Source: Taiwanofungus camphoratus
Lineage: Eukaryota > Basidiomycota > Agaricomycetes > Polyporales > Taiwanofungaceae
Direction: 5' to 3'
DNA length: 64,000 bases
Assembly (NCBI GenBank): GCA_003999685.1
Contig: CP021225.1
Location: forward strand, 930,001-994,000
Positions 1 to 10,230 of this stretch are shown here, in pieces (the first letter of the stretch is position 1; each line of letters begins with the position of its first letter). The notes under the pieces were generated by a model. It ran no database searches. It worked only from the letters and a program-made list of their open reading frames with translations, and was not told the origin of the DNA. The position numbers and the translations under genes were made by a program.

Positions 1-842
1 TGCGATTGATCTAAGTCTGCGAAAGCAATTCCACATATCAAGCGGCGGGTCGACGAGAACGGTAAGAGGAGAGGGAATGCAGAAGAGCGATAGTAAACAC
101 GAGAATGGGAGGAGGTCAGGCCGTCAGGGCTCAGGAGTTGTGCAAGATGAGGGGAATGGGCCAACGGCAACAAGAGAGGTTGCCTTTAATTTTACGGACG
201 ATGGCGAAAGTCTGAGAACAAGTTCACTTCCACCAATCCAGTCGGAAAGTCCCTCGTTGACAGTACAAACGACCGCTCTACCGCGCAAGATATCGTATCG
301 CAATGACCATACGTTTCGCAGTTCCAAGCATCGTGTCAAGCCTGCGCGCTTTCTGCGGCCTGATTGTGCGCAAGCTTCTTGCGTGTCACATGTCAATGAG
401 CCCGCAGGTAGCGGCCCCCACATAATACCAAGCACGGCTATACAAAACTCAACGGTGATCAGGTGATGCGATCTTTCCGCACTTTCTGTCAGAACATGAT
501 TGCATAGCCAATCACCTGGACAAAACTAAATGCAGTCTCTGAAAACATGACAGGGGACTCACAGCTGCTTGCCTCTACATTTCGAGATCGTATACAAAAA
601 TATGGGATGCGTATCGGACCATGACACTCTGTGTTACTGACAGCTGGACCGGGCATCTATTGACCCCGATATCGTAAGAAAAACAATATACTGGAGCGTA
701 CAATGTGTGTGATGGACATCGAGAGATAATGGAAGGAGAATGACGGAACAAAGAAGATAATGCGACGAGAGAGACAAACCGGGACTAGTAGCATTCGTGC
801 CCTTGGGCTCCAAGTCGCCACAGCCCCAATAATGACATGAAT
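1..842. other. Region without a recognised gene
   Basis: No recognisable protein is encoded here. An open frame at 77-466 on the plus strand (129 codons) and an overlapping antisense frame at 124-435 have no family features, signal peptide or splice-linked neighbours that I can see. The right part is the 3' flank of the Rpb5 gene that is read leftwards and ends at 843. Confidence 0.5.
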
Positions 843-1755
843 TTAGAAACATATACGATAGGAGGCATAACGTCCGCTGGTTTCACTTGGTCTTGTAATT
901 TTCACGACATGACCACGCTTGAGGCCGTAATACCGGGCTACCGGGTCCGCTAGCTGTATACGGGGCAGCTGCGTTTCCTTTAGACGGCTGCACGATGCAT
1001 AAAGCTCATGAAGGTACAAGGAACAGGGAGGGGAACGTACTATGTCTCCAGCAGTTCTTTTTTCTCCTCAGGGGTCAAAACTTCATGCTTCGGAACAAGG
1101 GTGTGATGTGTAATGTTGACGAGTAGGTCCGATTCCGAAAATTCCTCCAGCTTGTATTGAGACGCCATTGCCACAATAACCTTCGCAAGTCCACAATCAG
1201 CTAATGCAGGTAGATTTTTGAGCAAAGTCGTTCACCTTCCGCGCCGACGGTGTCATGTTTCCAGGAAATACGATAATACCCTGCTGAATCCTTTTCTCTT
1301 CTAGGATCGAAAGCAACCTGGACCGATTCCAAATTCTACGCATTCCTCCTACGCAAACCAATGAGTTCATTATGCTCACTTTCTCATGGTTTTTACTCCA
1401 ACACTCTTCTCTTCGGAGAAAAAGACAAAAATCTGCGTTAGTGGATTGTTCTTGTGATTCGTGAAGAAATTGAGTTGTGTTCGGCTGACAGTAAAGTTCA
1501 TGGGTGCTATACATCTGGAGACTGAGTAAATTGTACTCACTCTACACCGGCGGTGTTACTAGCGTAATGGGCACGAAAGGTGGCCAGGTCCATATTAATC
1601 TCATCATCGGATACTTGGAAGCCCTAAGCAAATACAGGTTTCACGATTCAGAACCCGAAGTATATCAGAGATAGAGAGCTGACTCTGTCTTTGACCAGTT
1701 CATGGATTGTGCGGTTGACTTTCCAGAGTTTAGCAGATTCGTCCTGTTCAGCCAT
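843..1755 (-). CDS. rpb5: RNA polymerases I/II/III shared subunit Rpb5 (RPABC1)
   Basis: This encodes the common subunit of the three nuclear RNA polymerases, part of the downstream jaw of the enzyme. The start at 1755 gives the usual fungal N-terminus [16 protein letters not shown]. Joining about six exons recovers the N-terminal jaw domain ([17 protein letters not shown], then [16 protein letters not shown], then [15 protein letters not shown]). It then gives the highly conserved assembly domain shared with archaeal Rpo[41 protein letters not shown] and the C-terminal [16 protein letters not shown] ending at 843. Introns lie for example at 1624-1683 and about 1492-1540, each with GT-AG ends. 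The gene is divergent from swd2, with only 105 bp between the two start codons, so both probably use one bidirectional promoter. The identity rests on conserved sequence blocks across the whole length; some internal splice sites are approximate. Confidence 0.93.
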
Positions 1756-1860
1756 AGTGGGTCCACCGAGTGCGAAAAGCTAACTGCTTGGGATGTCCAA
1801 AAAGGAAACCACCATTTGCTTGTATGAGCCGCCTAGATAAGCGCCCGGCGTTGAGCTACC
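1756..1860. promoter_or_regulatory. Short bidirectional promoter between rpb5 and swd2
   Basis: Only 105 bp separate the initiator codon of rpb5 (minus strand, 1755) from that of swd2 (plus strand, 1861). The core promoters and both 5' leaders must fit here or lie inside the genes. No convincing TATA box is visible. The promoter role is inferred from the divergent layout. Confidence 0.55.
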
Positions 1861-3260
1861 ATGGCTCCGACTGCGACGACTAGCAATCATGATGCTTCAG
1901 CACCAGCTGGCTTAGTCTTAACCCCTGCTTTGATGGTACCAATATTTACAATATATTTTGATCATCACTCTCTTACAACTTCAATACGCAGGGCAAGCTG
2001 AAGCCCGCGAAAATCTTCAAGACTGCCGTTGATCTCCAAACACCGTCTTCTCCTGGAAATGCTAGCTCAAAATCACCAAATTCCGGCCCAAGGCACATCA
2101 CTGGCATCAGCTTTGATGATAGAGGTGACCAGTTAGTCACGGCAGCCGAGGACGAGACGTTCCGGCTATACAGTTGCAAAAGTGGCAAGCAAGTTCCATT
2201 CAATTCACAAATCGTGTCCGCTTCAACTGAGCGTTCCCTTTCAGGCAGCTAAAGACCCTATATTCGAAGAAGTACGGCGTGGATCTTCCGCGCTTCACCC
2301 ATAAAAACACCGCCATAGTACACGCGTCTACGAAGGAGGATGACACTGTCCGCTATCACTCCTTGCACGACAACAAGTATCTGCAGTACTTCAAAGGCCA
2401 CAAACAGCGCGTTGTCTCACTCGAGGTATCTCCCGTGGACGACGGCTTTATGTCCGGTTCGTTAGACAAGACCGTGCGCCTGTGGGATCTGCGTACTCCG
2501 ACGTGCCGGGGCCTGCTGAACCTTCCGTCTTCGCCGATTGTCGCGTACGATGCGACGGGCCTCGTGTTCGCCGTCGGCGTCAACCACTACTCGCGGATCT
2601 TGCTGTATGACCAAGCAAACTTTGACAAGGCGCCGTTCCTCGTAATCACGCTCGAGGATCCGACACTTGCGCTTGTGAGCTTTCCCCCACGCGCGATCTT
2701 CATGACGTCCTTGTCCTTCTCGACGAATGGGAAATATCTTCTGGTCGGGTGCTCCGGCGACGCGCATTATATCATGGACGCGTTCGAGGGCCACCTACTG
2801 GCGAAGCTCGAGGGGCACGTCGGTCTGGAGCGGAGAAAGGTGGGCGCTCCGCTGAGCATAGAGCCGATGCGCGGGAACAGCGGCGAGGAGGTGTCGTGGA
2901 CGCCTGACAGCAAGTACGTCGTGAGCGGAAGCTTGGACGGGAAAGTATGTGTGTGGGACGTGCAGAATCTTCCGGCAAAACAGGGCACTGTTGACCTGAA
3001 AGCGCCGCCTCTGCGTTTGCAGCCGCTGACCAGCTTGGAAGGCCACCCGGGGCTGTCAAGGTGTGTTCGGTTCAATCCGCGCTTTGCGATGATGTGTACC
3101 GCGGGTGCAGAACTTGTGAGTACCCATAATCTATCGTCCCCTGTCCCCATTCGACGGCATCCGGTTGAACGCTGTTTTTATCCAGGCGTTTTGGCTACCT
3201 GACCAGTCAGGTGACCCGGAAGAGATAGCTAAGGAACTTCTCAAGAAGAAAGTCGGTTGA
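1861..3260 (+). CDS. swd2: Swd2/WDR82-type WD40 protein (COMPASS and CPF subunit)
   Basis: This is a WD40 beta-propeller. The family works in the Set1/COMPASS histone H3K4 methyltransferase and, in yeast, also in the cleavage and polyadenylation factor. The start at 1861 gives MAPTATTSNHDASAPAGL, and an intron follows codon ATG at 1935. Exon 2 starts at 1992 and contains ITGISFDDRGDQLVTAAEDE. The next junction restores the family signature KTLYSKKYGVDLPRFTHKN, followed by VHASTKEDDTVRYHSLHDNK and GSLDKTVRLWDLRTP. Later repeats include SWTPDSKYVVSGSLDGKV with VWDV. A last intron (about 3117-3184) joins AEL to AFWLPDQSGDPEEIAKELL, and the stop is at 3258-3260. The intron before KTLYSKK has a weak donor (GTTCCA). 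The length and order of repeats fit Swd2 rather than a generic WD40 protein. Confidence 0.93.
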
Positions 3261-4182
3261 AGGGAGTTTTCGTCGCTCGGGTCATATGTATCTTGTATGC
3301 TATAGTGTATAATAATGTGTATCGTGCGATCGGAGCTTGCTACCTGTGGCAGCGAGAACTCGGTTCTCTGGAAGAAACATACATAAGACATGACACTGAC
3401 TTCCACGGTGTACATACAACAGACGTGAAGACACCATGCACAGATATCACTGAGCGAACAAAATTATTTATCTAAGTGCATTGATCGAGACACCTTAACT
3501 GTTTCTTCCACTGCTGCTTGCAAGACGCTCAAGTTACCGGAGCCGTTACAGCATCTTCAGCTAAAATCCTATCCAAAGACAATCTATCCGGGATACCCAA
3601 AGGCTCGATATATGCTCAAATACTTTGGACTAAAGTTCATGGTTTGCATCCCCTCGAATGGTGGTATATATGCTGATCACCCATGCGAATTAATACGAAC
3701 GGGAGTAGGAAATGCATGTCATACTACCTCAATCTCTTGCTTTGTCACTGCTACAGAGATTATTGCTCCCCAATCCAATTGCCAACACACAATGTGATTA
3801 TAGCTATAGGTATGACTGCCTTGTCGACTTTGTGCGGCGGCGTATGCCGGGAATCTGTCACTGTCAATCTCAGTCCAATGATCTCTTGACAACTCTTTCA
3901 GTTATCCCATCTTCCTGGGGAGGATAGATACAACGGAGTACACTTCGTTGCCACAAGTGACTGTAAACATCCCAGTTGAGACGACTCAAGTCTCGGACGA
4001 GTAAGTAGTCGATTTCATGATCTTTGATGCCTCAATTTACTGAGTCACTGTCGATTGAAGGAATTGTAATTTTATTCCGACCCAGTACTTGTTTGAACAC
4101 TCCTCTTCGTGGATCAGCTACGTGAGGGATCTCGCTGTTATTTGCATACGATCGTTCTCAGGGCATACATTGACAGCACCCT
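3261..4182. other. Intergenic region, no gene recognised
   Basis: This lies between swd2 and the F-box-like gene. Several short overlapping plus-strand frames (61-72 codons at 3257-3927) share no recognisable motif, and AT-rich patches break them up. I see no repeat or RNA gene here. Confidence 0.5.
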
Positions 4183-5565
4183 ATGTCTCTGAGACATTCA
4201 GTAATCAGTGTCCGCCAACACATCATATCCTTACTGCAGAGGCAGCGTCCTGCCTCCCACTCTAGCCCTTCCATTGATTCTTCTCTGACCTCTGTGTCTC
4301 TCGCTCTTCCTATTACAACTGTCGATCACCGCCCGACTGTGTCAATCTTCCCCAATGAGATAGTCGAATATGTCATCGATTTTCTGGATCCCAGAGAACG
4401 AGAAGATCGCGAGACACTTCTGGCTTGCGCTCTCACATGCCGTGCCTGGTTACCTAGAAGTCGCTATAAACTGTTCTACAGCGTGCAGTTTTCGGATCTG
4501 GAACAACTTGGTCGGTTTGGGAGGCTCATTTCTGCCCAACCTTGCCTTGGACACCTTGTCAAAGAGCTGAGCATAGGTCTTGATGAGTTCCCGTTCTCAG
4601 CGCGTTCCAAAGTTTATGGATCGTTCCCGTTCGTCCTTGCGGGGAAACTTGCCAAAGTAGAGCGCCTTCGTATCGAGGGCTTATATAGCCCACTGGTCAC
4701 AGTGCCACCTGTCGATGCAAGAACCCATCTCCTGCTCTCCGAGTTTTCAACCATCACTAGGCTTGAAATTAATGACATTCGATTCTCCAATTTGGTTGAC
4801 TTGGAACGTCTCATCTGCTCTCTCGTCAGTCTCTCCGAACTGTTGTGTGATGTCATGGACTGGACTAGGAGTGGATATAGCCAGAATGTCTCCAAGAAAC
4901 GCGTGACTGCTCCTAAACTGAGACATCTCTATGTCGGCGCCACAAATCAAGGTTGGGAAAGTATCATAAACTTTCTACTGGAAAAGACATCGGTAGAACA
5001 GCTCCAGAGAGTAACTTTTCCAGTAATCAAGACGAAAGACGTGAAACACATTGGCAAGTTCTTGACAGCACTTGGGACGTCACTTCGCCATCTTGCAATT
5101 GGGTATAGAGTCGGTGGATACAAGAATGACTTCACGCCAGACGAAATTGGTAAGGCCTTATCACCCAACCACGGTTGCAATATGCTTACTCCTCGTTTTA
5201 CTTAAGGTAAAATTCTTGGTCTTAGCCATAACACACGCCTTCAGTCGATCTGCTTGCGATCAGACAACGGAGCACATTGGGTGTCTGCAATCCTTGATCA
5301 AGTCACTTCCGATCACGTCACCTTTATCACGATCTATGTATTACCTCACGAGGACGATCCGTACCTTGACGGCCTTCATTGCGAGCTCATTGACGAGATT
5401 CTATCACGTCCACGATTCATCAGTCTGGAAAAACTCGTTTTCGAGTATCGTCCTCAGGTGGACGCGGATTGGTTGAAGTGGCTACGAAGGGAGATTCCAT
5501 CCCGCCTTCCGCTTTCATATGCACGAGACATAGTCCGTTTTGAACCTTGTAGGTGTGAAGGCTGA
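4183..5565 (+). CDS. F-box-like domain protein (basidiomycete family)
   Basis: The N-terminal 50 residues are Ser/Thr-rich. At about residues 55-100 there is an F-box-like segment: FPNEIVEYVIDFLDP, then TLLACALTCRAWLPRSR. It is followed by an alternating hydrophobic region typical of the leucine-rich C-termini of fungal F-box proteins. F-box proteins usually bind Skp1 and choose substrates for SCF ubiquitin ligases; the substrate cannot be guessed. One intron at 5150-5206 (GTAAGG...TTAAG) splits codon G of DEIGK. The downstream exon reads ILGLSHNTRLQSICLRSDNG and ends at 5565 after FEPCRCEG. Basidiomycetes carry large, fast-evolving families of such genes. The frame is intact, with no sign of decay. 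Confidence 0.8.
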
Positions 5566-6194
5566 TATCATCACTGGAAGGCTGATGTTGATCTGTCTTC
5601 AGGGAAGGATTGGTACGATGTTATCTGAAGCAACGAAGCTTTAGTCACTGTATTCAATAATCGAGTCGCGGCCGCCATTTGGAGAAAGTTCCGATAGTTT
5701 CACCCCATCGAGGAGCCTCCTCTTCGATATTACCGAGTCGATACTCTGCAGATACCCTGATCTCTCGTTACATCTTGTACATGATCTAACTCAAAATTGT
5801 CACATATACCCTTAAGTTAGTACACTATACTCTTCCTCTAGCTGTCTAACTGTCCATGGCTTCTGGAATGTCATCGCGCTCCAACGATATCTGACCTGTG
5901 ATAGTAAATTAGACTGCTGAGCACGAATTGACTGGGGCAGATATAATTGCCCAGAGTTTCCAGGAAGCAAAGACAGGATGACTTGATGTGTTGTTTTGCA
6001 ATGTGCGTACATTTGTAGAGTTGGTGATCTTCCCACCTAAAGCGCCGCCGTTGCGGTGATGCGACGCGTCGGTCACGCGATATCATACATCACTGCCTAA
6101 TCGAGTAGGCGGACGTGGCAATAGGTAACGTCAGAAAGACCCCTAAGTGGGTACTTACTCTTGTTGCCATCTCTTGGACGCGTTTATTGGCAAA
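5566..6194. other. Intergenic region, no gene recognised
   Basis: This region lies between the F-box-like gene and the TRAP-alpha-like gene. Short minus-strand frames (5812-6036, 5871-6086) show no family features. The right end is the promoter side of the gene that starts at 6195. Confidence 0.5.
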
Positions 6195-7356
6195 ATGCGT
6201 CCGCAAACTTTACTTGGTTATATCGCTGGTTCTTTGGCTTTTCTGCAGTTGGTGACAGCGGCTTGTACGTCTTCGAAAGTATTACTCATTTTGAAACTTG
6301 CTGAGAACTGATTTTTAGCTATTGTAGAAGACCCGGTCGTGTTAGTTGTTGCTTCATTCCCTGAAGACAATGCGTTCGGTCGTGCGTTCATTCTACGCAT
6401 TATCGTTTACTCTGAAGAAATCTGTGTCTTACTGGCAACACAGACGTCGTTAACGGAGAGAGAAACACCATACTGTTGACTGTGGAGAATCAGTCTGATC
6501 TTAATATCACGATTAAGAGCGTCGCTGGTTCTTTTCATCATCCGGAGACGAATGCATTGGTGAAAAACGTTAGTACAATATTGTCTTCGGGACTTCCAGG
6601 TCGGCCGTACTCATGAGACCGACTGTGATAGACCAGCGCACTCGCATATAATATTCCTCTCCTAGGAGGTGCCAGGATGCAGGTCCCCTATTCATTCCAT
6701 AGCGAGTAAGCTCGTCACTCCACTATTATGTTCTGGTCCTCATGTGTGTTGTAGATACAAGGTATGTATATGGACAAATCCTTGGAAGAAATGGCATAAT
6801 AATTCTTTACCTATTGAAGCCGGGGGACCTCAAACTCAATATTTGGCTAGAGCATACAGCGGATGTACGTTCCATATTTTATTTTGGCAGAGTCATGAAC
6901 ACACCTATGCCCGCAGGGCGAGACATATCACGTAACAGCGTACGACTCGATAGTCACCATCGTTGAACCTGAGATGTCCTGGTTTGACCTCAAGATGTGT
7001 GTATATTGCGTATACAAAGCGTTATCTAACTTGCTTTTTGACTGATGTCTCCACTCAGGCTGTCCACTTACCTTGTTGTCGGAGCACTGTTGAGCGGCCT
7101 GGGTTACTACGCCTACCTTACTTTTGTCCCACAACCTAAGAAGCGGAAGACGCCACGTACCGTCTCCTCCGTCAGTTCTCCGGTGGGCACAGTAACTGCT
7201 ACTGGTGCTGGCGGATACCAGGAGGAATGGATTCCCGAGCACCATCTGAAGAAGTCTAAGACGAGAAAGACGAAGACCGGAGCCATAAGCGGTGACGAGA
7301 CTAGCGGTGCAGAACTCAGTGGGACGGAGGGCAGGAGACGGAAGGGCAAGAAGTAG
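6195..7356 (+). CDS. Translocon-associated protein alpha-like ER membrane protein (SSR1/Irc22 type)
   Basis: A single-pass ER membrane protein related to the signal-sequence-receptor alpha subunit that accompanies the Sec61 translocon. Exon 1 from 6195 encodes a signal peptide (MRPQTLLGYIAGSLAFLQLV). Spliced segments then give VEDPVVLVVASFPEDNAFG, NGERNTILLTVENQSDLNIT and KSVAGSFHHPETNALVKN. After an uncertain junction near 6700-6810 come KPGDLKLNIWLEHTAD and GETYHVTAYDSIVTIVEPEM. The last exon (about 7060-7356) carries the membrane anchor LSTYLVVGALLSGLGYYAYL, followed by a basic cytosolic tail rich in KKRK and KSKTRKTK. The Asn-rich luminal beta domain, the anchor and the tail all match the family. 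About six exons are needed. The intron in front of KPGDL could not be placed exactly. The gene is convergent with the complex I subunit at 7683. Confidence 0.85.
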
Positions 7357-7682
7357 GGTTGTCTGTATTCAATGTCAAAAGCGATCCGTTGAGTAGGGAT
7401 GTATCGTATCACATCTCGATGTCGGTTCAATGAGTGATGTTCCGATATTCTTATGGATGGTTGGAATTGTCGGTCGGGATGATCACTAGTAATGTTGTAG
7501 TACTCATTGGATGGGCAGATGAGAGACTCGACGAGGTGTGAAGGGCGACTTCGCTTAAAGCGATGTAATGTTATGTGGACGCCAAGGCCCCGAGACCATC
7601 GCATTCATACCATGACTGCTCAGCAAGTTTACTCAGTCTGCACACTGGGCCCGGGAGCAGTCAATGCACCCGATGACCGAAA
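7357..7682. other. Convergent 3' intergenic region
   Basis: This 326-bp stretch holds the 3' untranslated regions of two converging genes. An open frame at 7507-7704 shows no family features and is not called. Confidence 0.5.
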
Positions 7683-8025
7683 CTATACATCAATGTGTTT
7701 ATAGCCCTTGACCTACAAGAATGCAGAGTCAAAGGTTGCTTCCTGGATGAGCCGCAATATACATACCTTGTTCTCCTTCAGCATCACGGCATAGCGGTCC
7801 ACCAGGTCCTTGCATTTCTCAAGGTGATTTACGCCCTCCAGCCGATAACACTCATTGATGTTCTCGCGGACAATTTTGGCCTCCATGGCCCGCACCCAGG
7901 ACTCGCGGATGATATCGTCCCGCTCCTTCAGGCGAGCTACAATCCAGTCAAATACAGAGCGATACACCTCAGAGACCGTCCGACTTGCCTTTCAGCTCCT
8001 CTGCCCTGGCTTCGTCTATAGGCAT
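7683..8025 (-). CDS. Complex I 12 kDa subunit, NDUFB10/PDSW type
   Basis: Accessory subunit of mitochondrial NADH:ubiquinone oxidoreductase, membrane arm. The start at 8025 gives MPIDEARAEELK. Splicing yields a polypeptide of about 80 residues with ARLKERDDIIRESWVRAME, AKIVRENINECYRLEGVNHL and EKCKDLVDRYAVMLKENK. A second intron (GTATGT...TTGTAG) joins this to VKGYKHIDV and the stop at 7683-7685. The spaced Cys residues and the C-terminal VKGYKHIDV block are typical of the fungal 12 kDa subunit. The first intron (7937-7988, 52 nt) has a GC donor (AAAG|GCAAGT) and an AG acceptor. No GT donor gives an open frame that matches the family. The gene is divergent from the enoyl-CoA isomerase-like gene. 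Confidence 0.88.
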
Positions 8026-8524
8026 GGTTGGTTGATGTGCAGCGTCAGGATTGTTTGGCTTCGGCCTCGTTGGCAAATTAGCGCTGGAGGCAGCGGCACA
8101 TGACTTCCGACGGTTTGCCCCTTGCGGTAAGTAAGTATCGATCGTGTTTCCGCTCGCACGCTAGCAAGCCAGGCTAGATATCGGACACCGATGCGTACCG
8201 TTGATTTGAAACTCTGAACAGCTTGCGCTCGCACAAATATACAAATATACCTAGGTCACGTATTCCATCATATTCACCATCAACGGCTTGCTCCAAATTG
8301 CGAGCTGAGAAACGATGTTTCGGAGGCAGCGAGAGTGCCTTTCGAAGACTGATGTGTGCAGTAGTCTCTGAACCTTTTGGGCCTGCCTCATGTCGCTAAC
8401 TATCAAGTCGTTGACTCGTGTTCGCGTACCCTGCCGAGGAGCTCAAATCTATGGGAGTTCCCCTGGGCCTATCTAAAAGTGATAAATATGAGCAAGATGC
8501 CTTACTCAACAAAATTACCTCGCC
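8026..8524. promoter_or_regulatory. Divergent promoter region, complex I subunit and isomerase-like gene
   Basis: This 499-bp region lies between two start codons that point away from each other. It should hold both promoters. The short frames in it (8377-8610 plus, 8016-8234 minus) are not supported by any family feature. Confidence 0.4.
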
Positions 8525-9695
8525 ATGCCCTATCCCATCGGTCTTCCCGCAGAGCGTTCGTTGGTCACTGTGACGCATCGTGCGTGTCCCGGCGCGCGTT
8601 CCCGTTCTGATATTTATATTCATTGCATCTCTAGCTACGCCGTCTATTTGGCTTATCGAATTGCACAGTGGCGAGGACAGCCGGTTGACGGACGTACTGT
8701 TTGACAAGGCACTACATCCTGCACTTGATATTGTTGAGCGAGATTGGCGTGAAAGGTGGCGAATAGCACAGAAGAACAAAGACAAGGACGGCGGACGAGG
8801 CGCTTTGGTCATTGTAGGCAAGCGAGATCAGAGCAAGTTCTTCAGCAATGGTGCGTAGCACGACGTGACTCGCAGCGTATGGCAGACTATATCTTAGCTT
8901 CACATTTGCACAGGATTTAACTATGAGAGCGTGGTCAAGTCTCCAGCCTCTGTCATCAACTTTATGCCTCGTGCGTAGACCAAGCTTGGTTTGCAATTCA
9001 GAGTTCAACTTCCCAATATTCGATCCCTCGTGCAGTTGTCGTAAATCCGTTCTTCCGGAGACTCATAACATTTCCCAGTAAGCATTCTGCAATTTAGTCG
9101 TGAGAGAACGCAGATCATCCATCGAGCCTAGTCCCAACCGTGGCTGCCATTAACGGGCATGCATTTGCTGCCGCCGTTATGCTTTCGCTCTGCTGTGATT
9201 ACCGCGTCATGACGGACGGTAGCAGCCGTAATACCTGGCTGTGCATGAACGAAGTACGTCGCCTCGCAGACACATCATTGCGGCTCAACCAATGTCCGTC
9301 TAGATTCATTTCGGTGCTGGCTGGCCGCTGTCCTTTGCTGCGATACTGCGCGCGAAAGTGCCCGACCCTCGAGTTCAGCGCAAGGTTGCACTGGAGGGAC
9401 ACCGGTTCACCCCGCGGGAGGCTCTGGAAGCGGGTATCGTTGATCATATTGTTAAAGGTGATACCGAAGCCGTCGTCGCCAAAGCGCAGGAAGTGGCCGA
9501 GTCCGTGAGCGGGCTATCCAAGCAAGGGTCGTGGGGGTTGATCAAGGTATTTGGGCCATGCTGTCGTTGGCAGGCGTGGCTGATAGGCGTGGTTCTCAGC
9601 GCGACTTGTATCGCGACGTATTGGAAGCGTCTGCTAGAGACGTGGTACAATCAACTGTTGGTACTGATGATGCTGCAGCGAAGGCAAGGTTGTGA
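8525..9695 (+). CDS. Enoyl-CoA hydratase/isomerase family protein (Eci1-like)
   Basis: A crotonase-fold enzyme, probably acting on unsaturated acyl-CoA in beta-oxidation. Exon 1 at 8525 reads MPYPIGLPAERSLVTVTHP. Intron 8580 to about 8634 joins it to SIWLIELHSGEDSRLTDVLF. Then come ALVIVGKRDQSKFFSNG (oxyanion-hole beta strand) and FNYESVVKSPASVINFMP. The core is PTVAAINGHAFAAAVMLSLC followed by CDYRVMTDG, the second oxyanion-hole region. A further exon gives HFGAGWPLSFAAILRAKVPD and GHRFTPREALEAGIVDHIV. The last exon ends KARL with the stop at 9693-9695. At least six introns are used. No clear C-terminal peroxisomal SKL-type signal is present (the end is ARL, at most a weak variant). The exact reaction, isomerase or hydratase, is not settled by the sequence. 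Confidence 0.86.
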
Positions 9696-10230
9696 TTGGC
9701 TCATCAGAACAAGCGTTTTCCCGAAGACTTCTTCCTCGTTGTGTAGCACTAGTGTACATGAATGAAGTTGCGGCTCGTCGCGCGTGCTGTTCTCTGAACG
9801 CATGGCAGCAAGTGCAAGTATGTCCTGCATACAGGGAGTCAGGACTAGTCTATCTTGTGCACGTGCAAAATCGATTCCAGGGTTGTGCTGCGGTGGTCAC
9901 GAGCTGCCGTTGACCGGCAAGCCAATCACTGTGCCGCGTTCTTGACCGTCGCCTCGCAGGAAGAAAGAACCACCACCGGCACTTGACAACAATGGATTCC
10001 ACGCTGGAATTCACTCGTGGTTACAGCAACAACAATCATGATTCTGCATATAAGGGACCGAGACTCGCTCCACACCGCACTACTCTTTCCTCTTTCCTCT
10101 CTTTTCAAGGCCGGGCGCCCAGCTGTCTTTCCTTCTGCAGCTGTTCTCTCTTTCTAGTCCTTAGGTCTTCATTTTTCCCAGTCAGGTTACCTCTCAGGCA
10201 GGCCCCGTTACCATTCAGGCAGGCCCCATC
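9696..10230. promoter_or_regulatory. Upstream region of the secreted protease
   Basis: This 535-bp region has no supported gene. Pyrimidine-rich tracts (about 10080-10200) and a short near-repeat (CAGGCAGGCCCCRT around 10196-10230) lie just before the protease start, as expected for a strongly expressed fungal gene leader. The promoter role is inferred from position. Confidence 0.4.
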
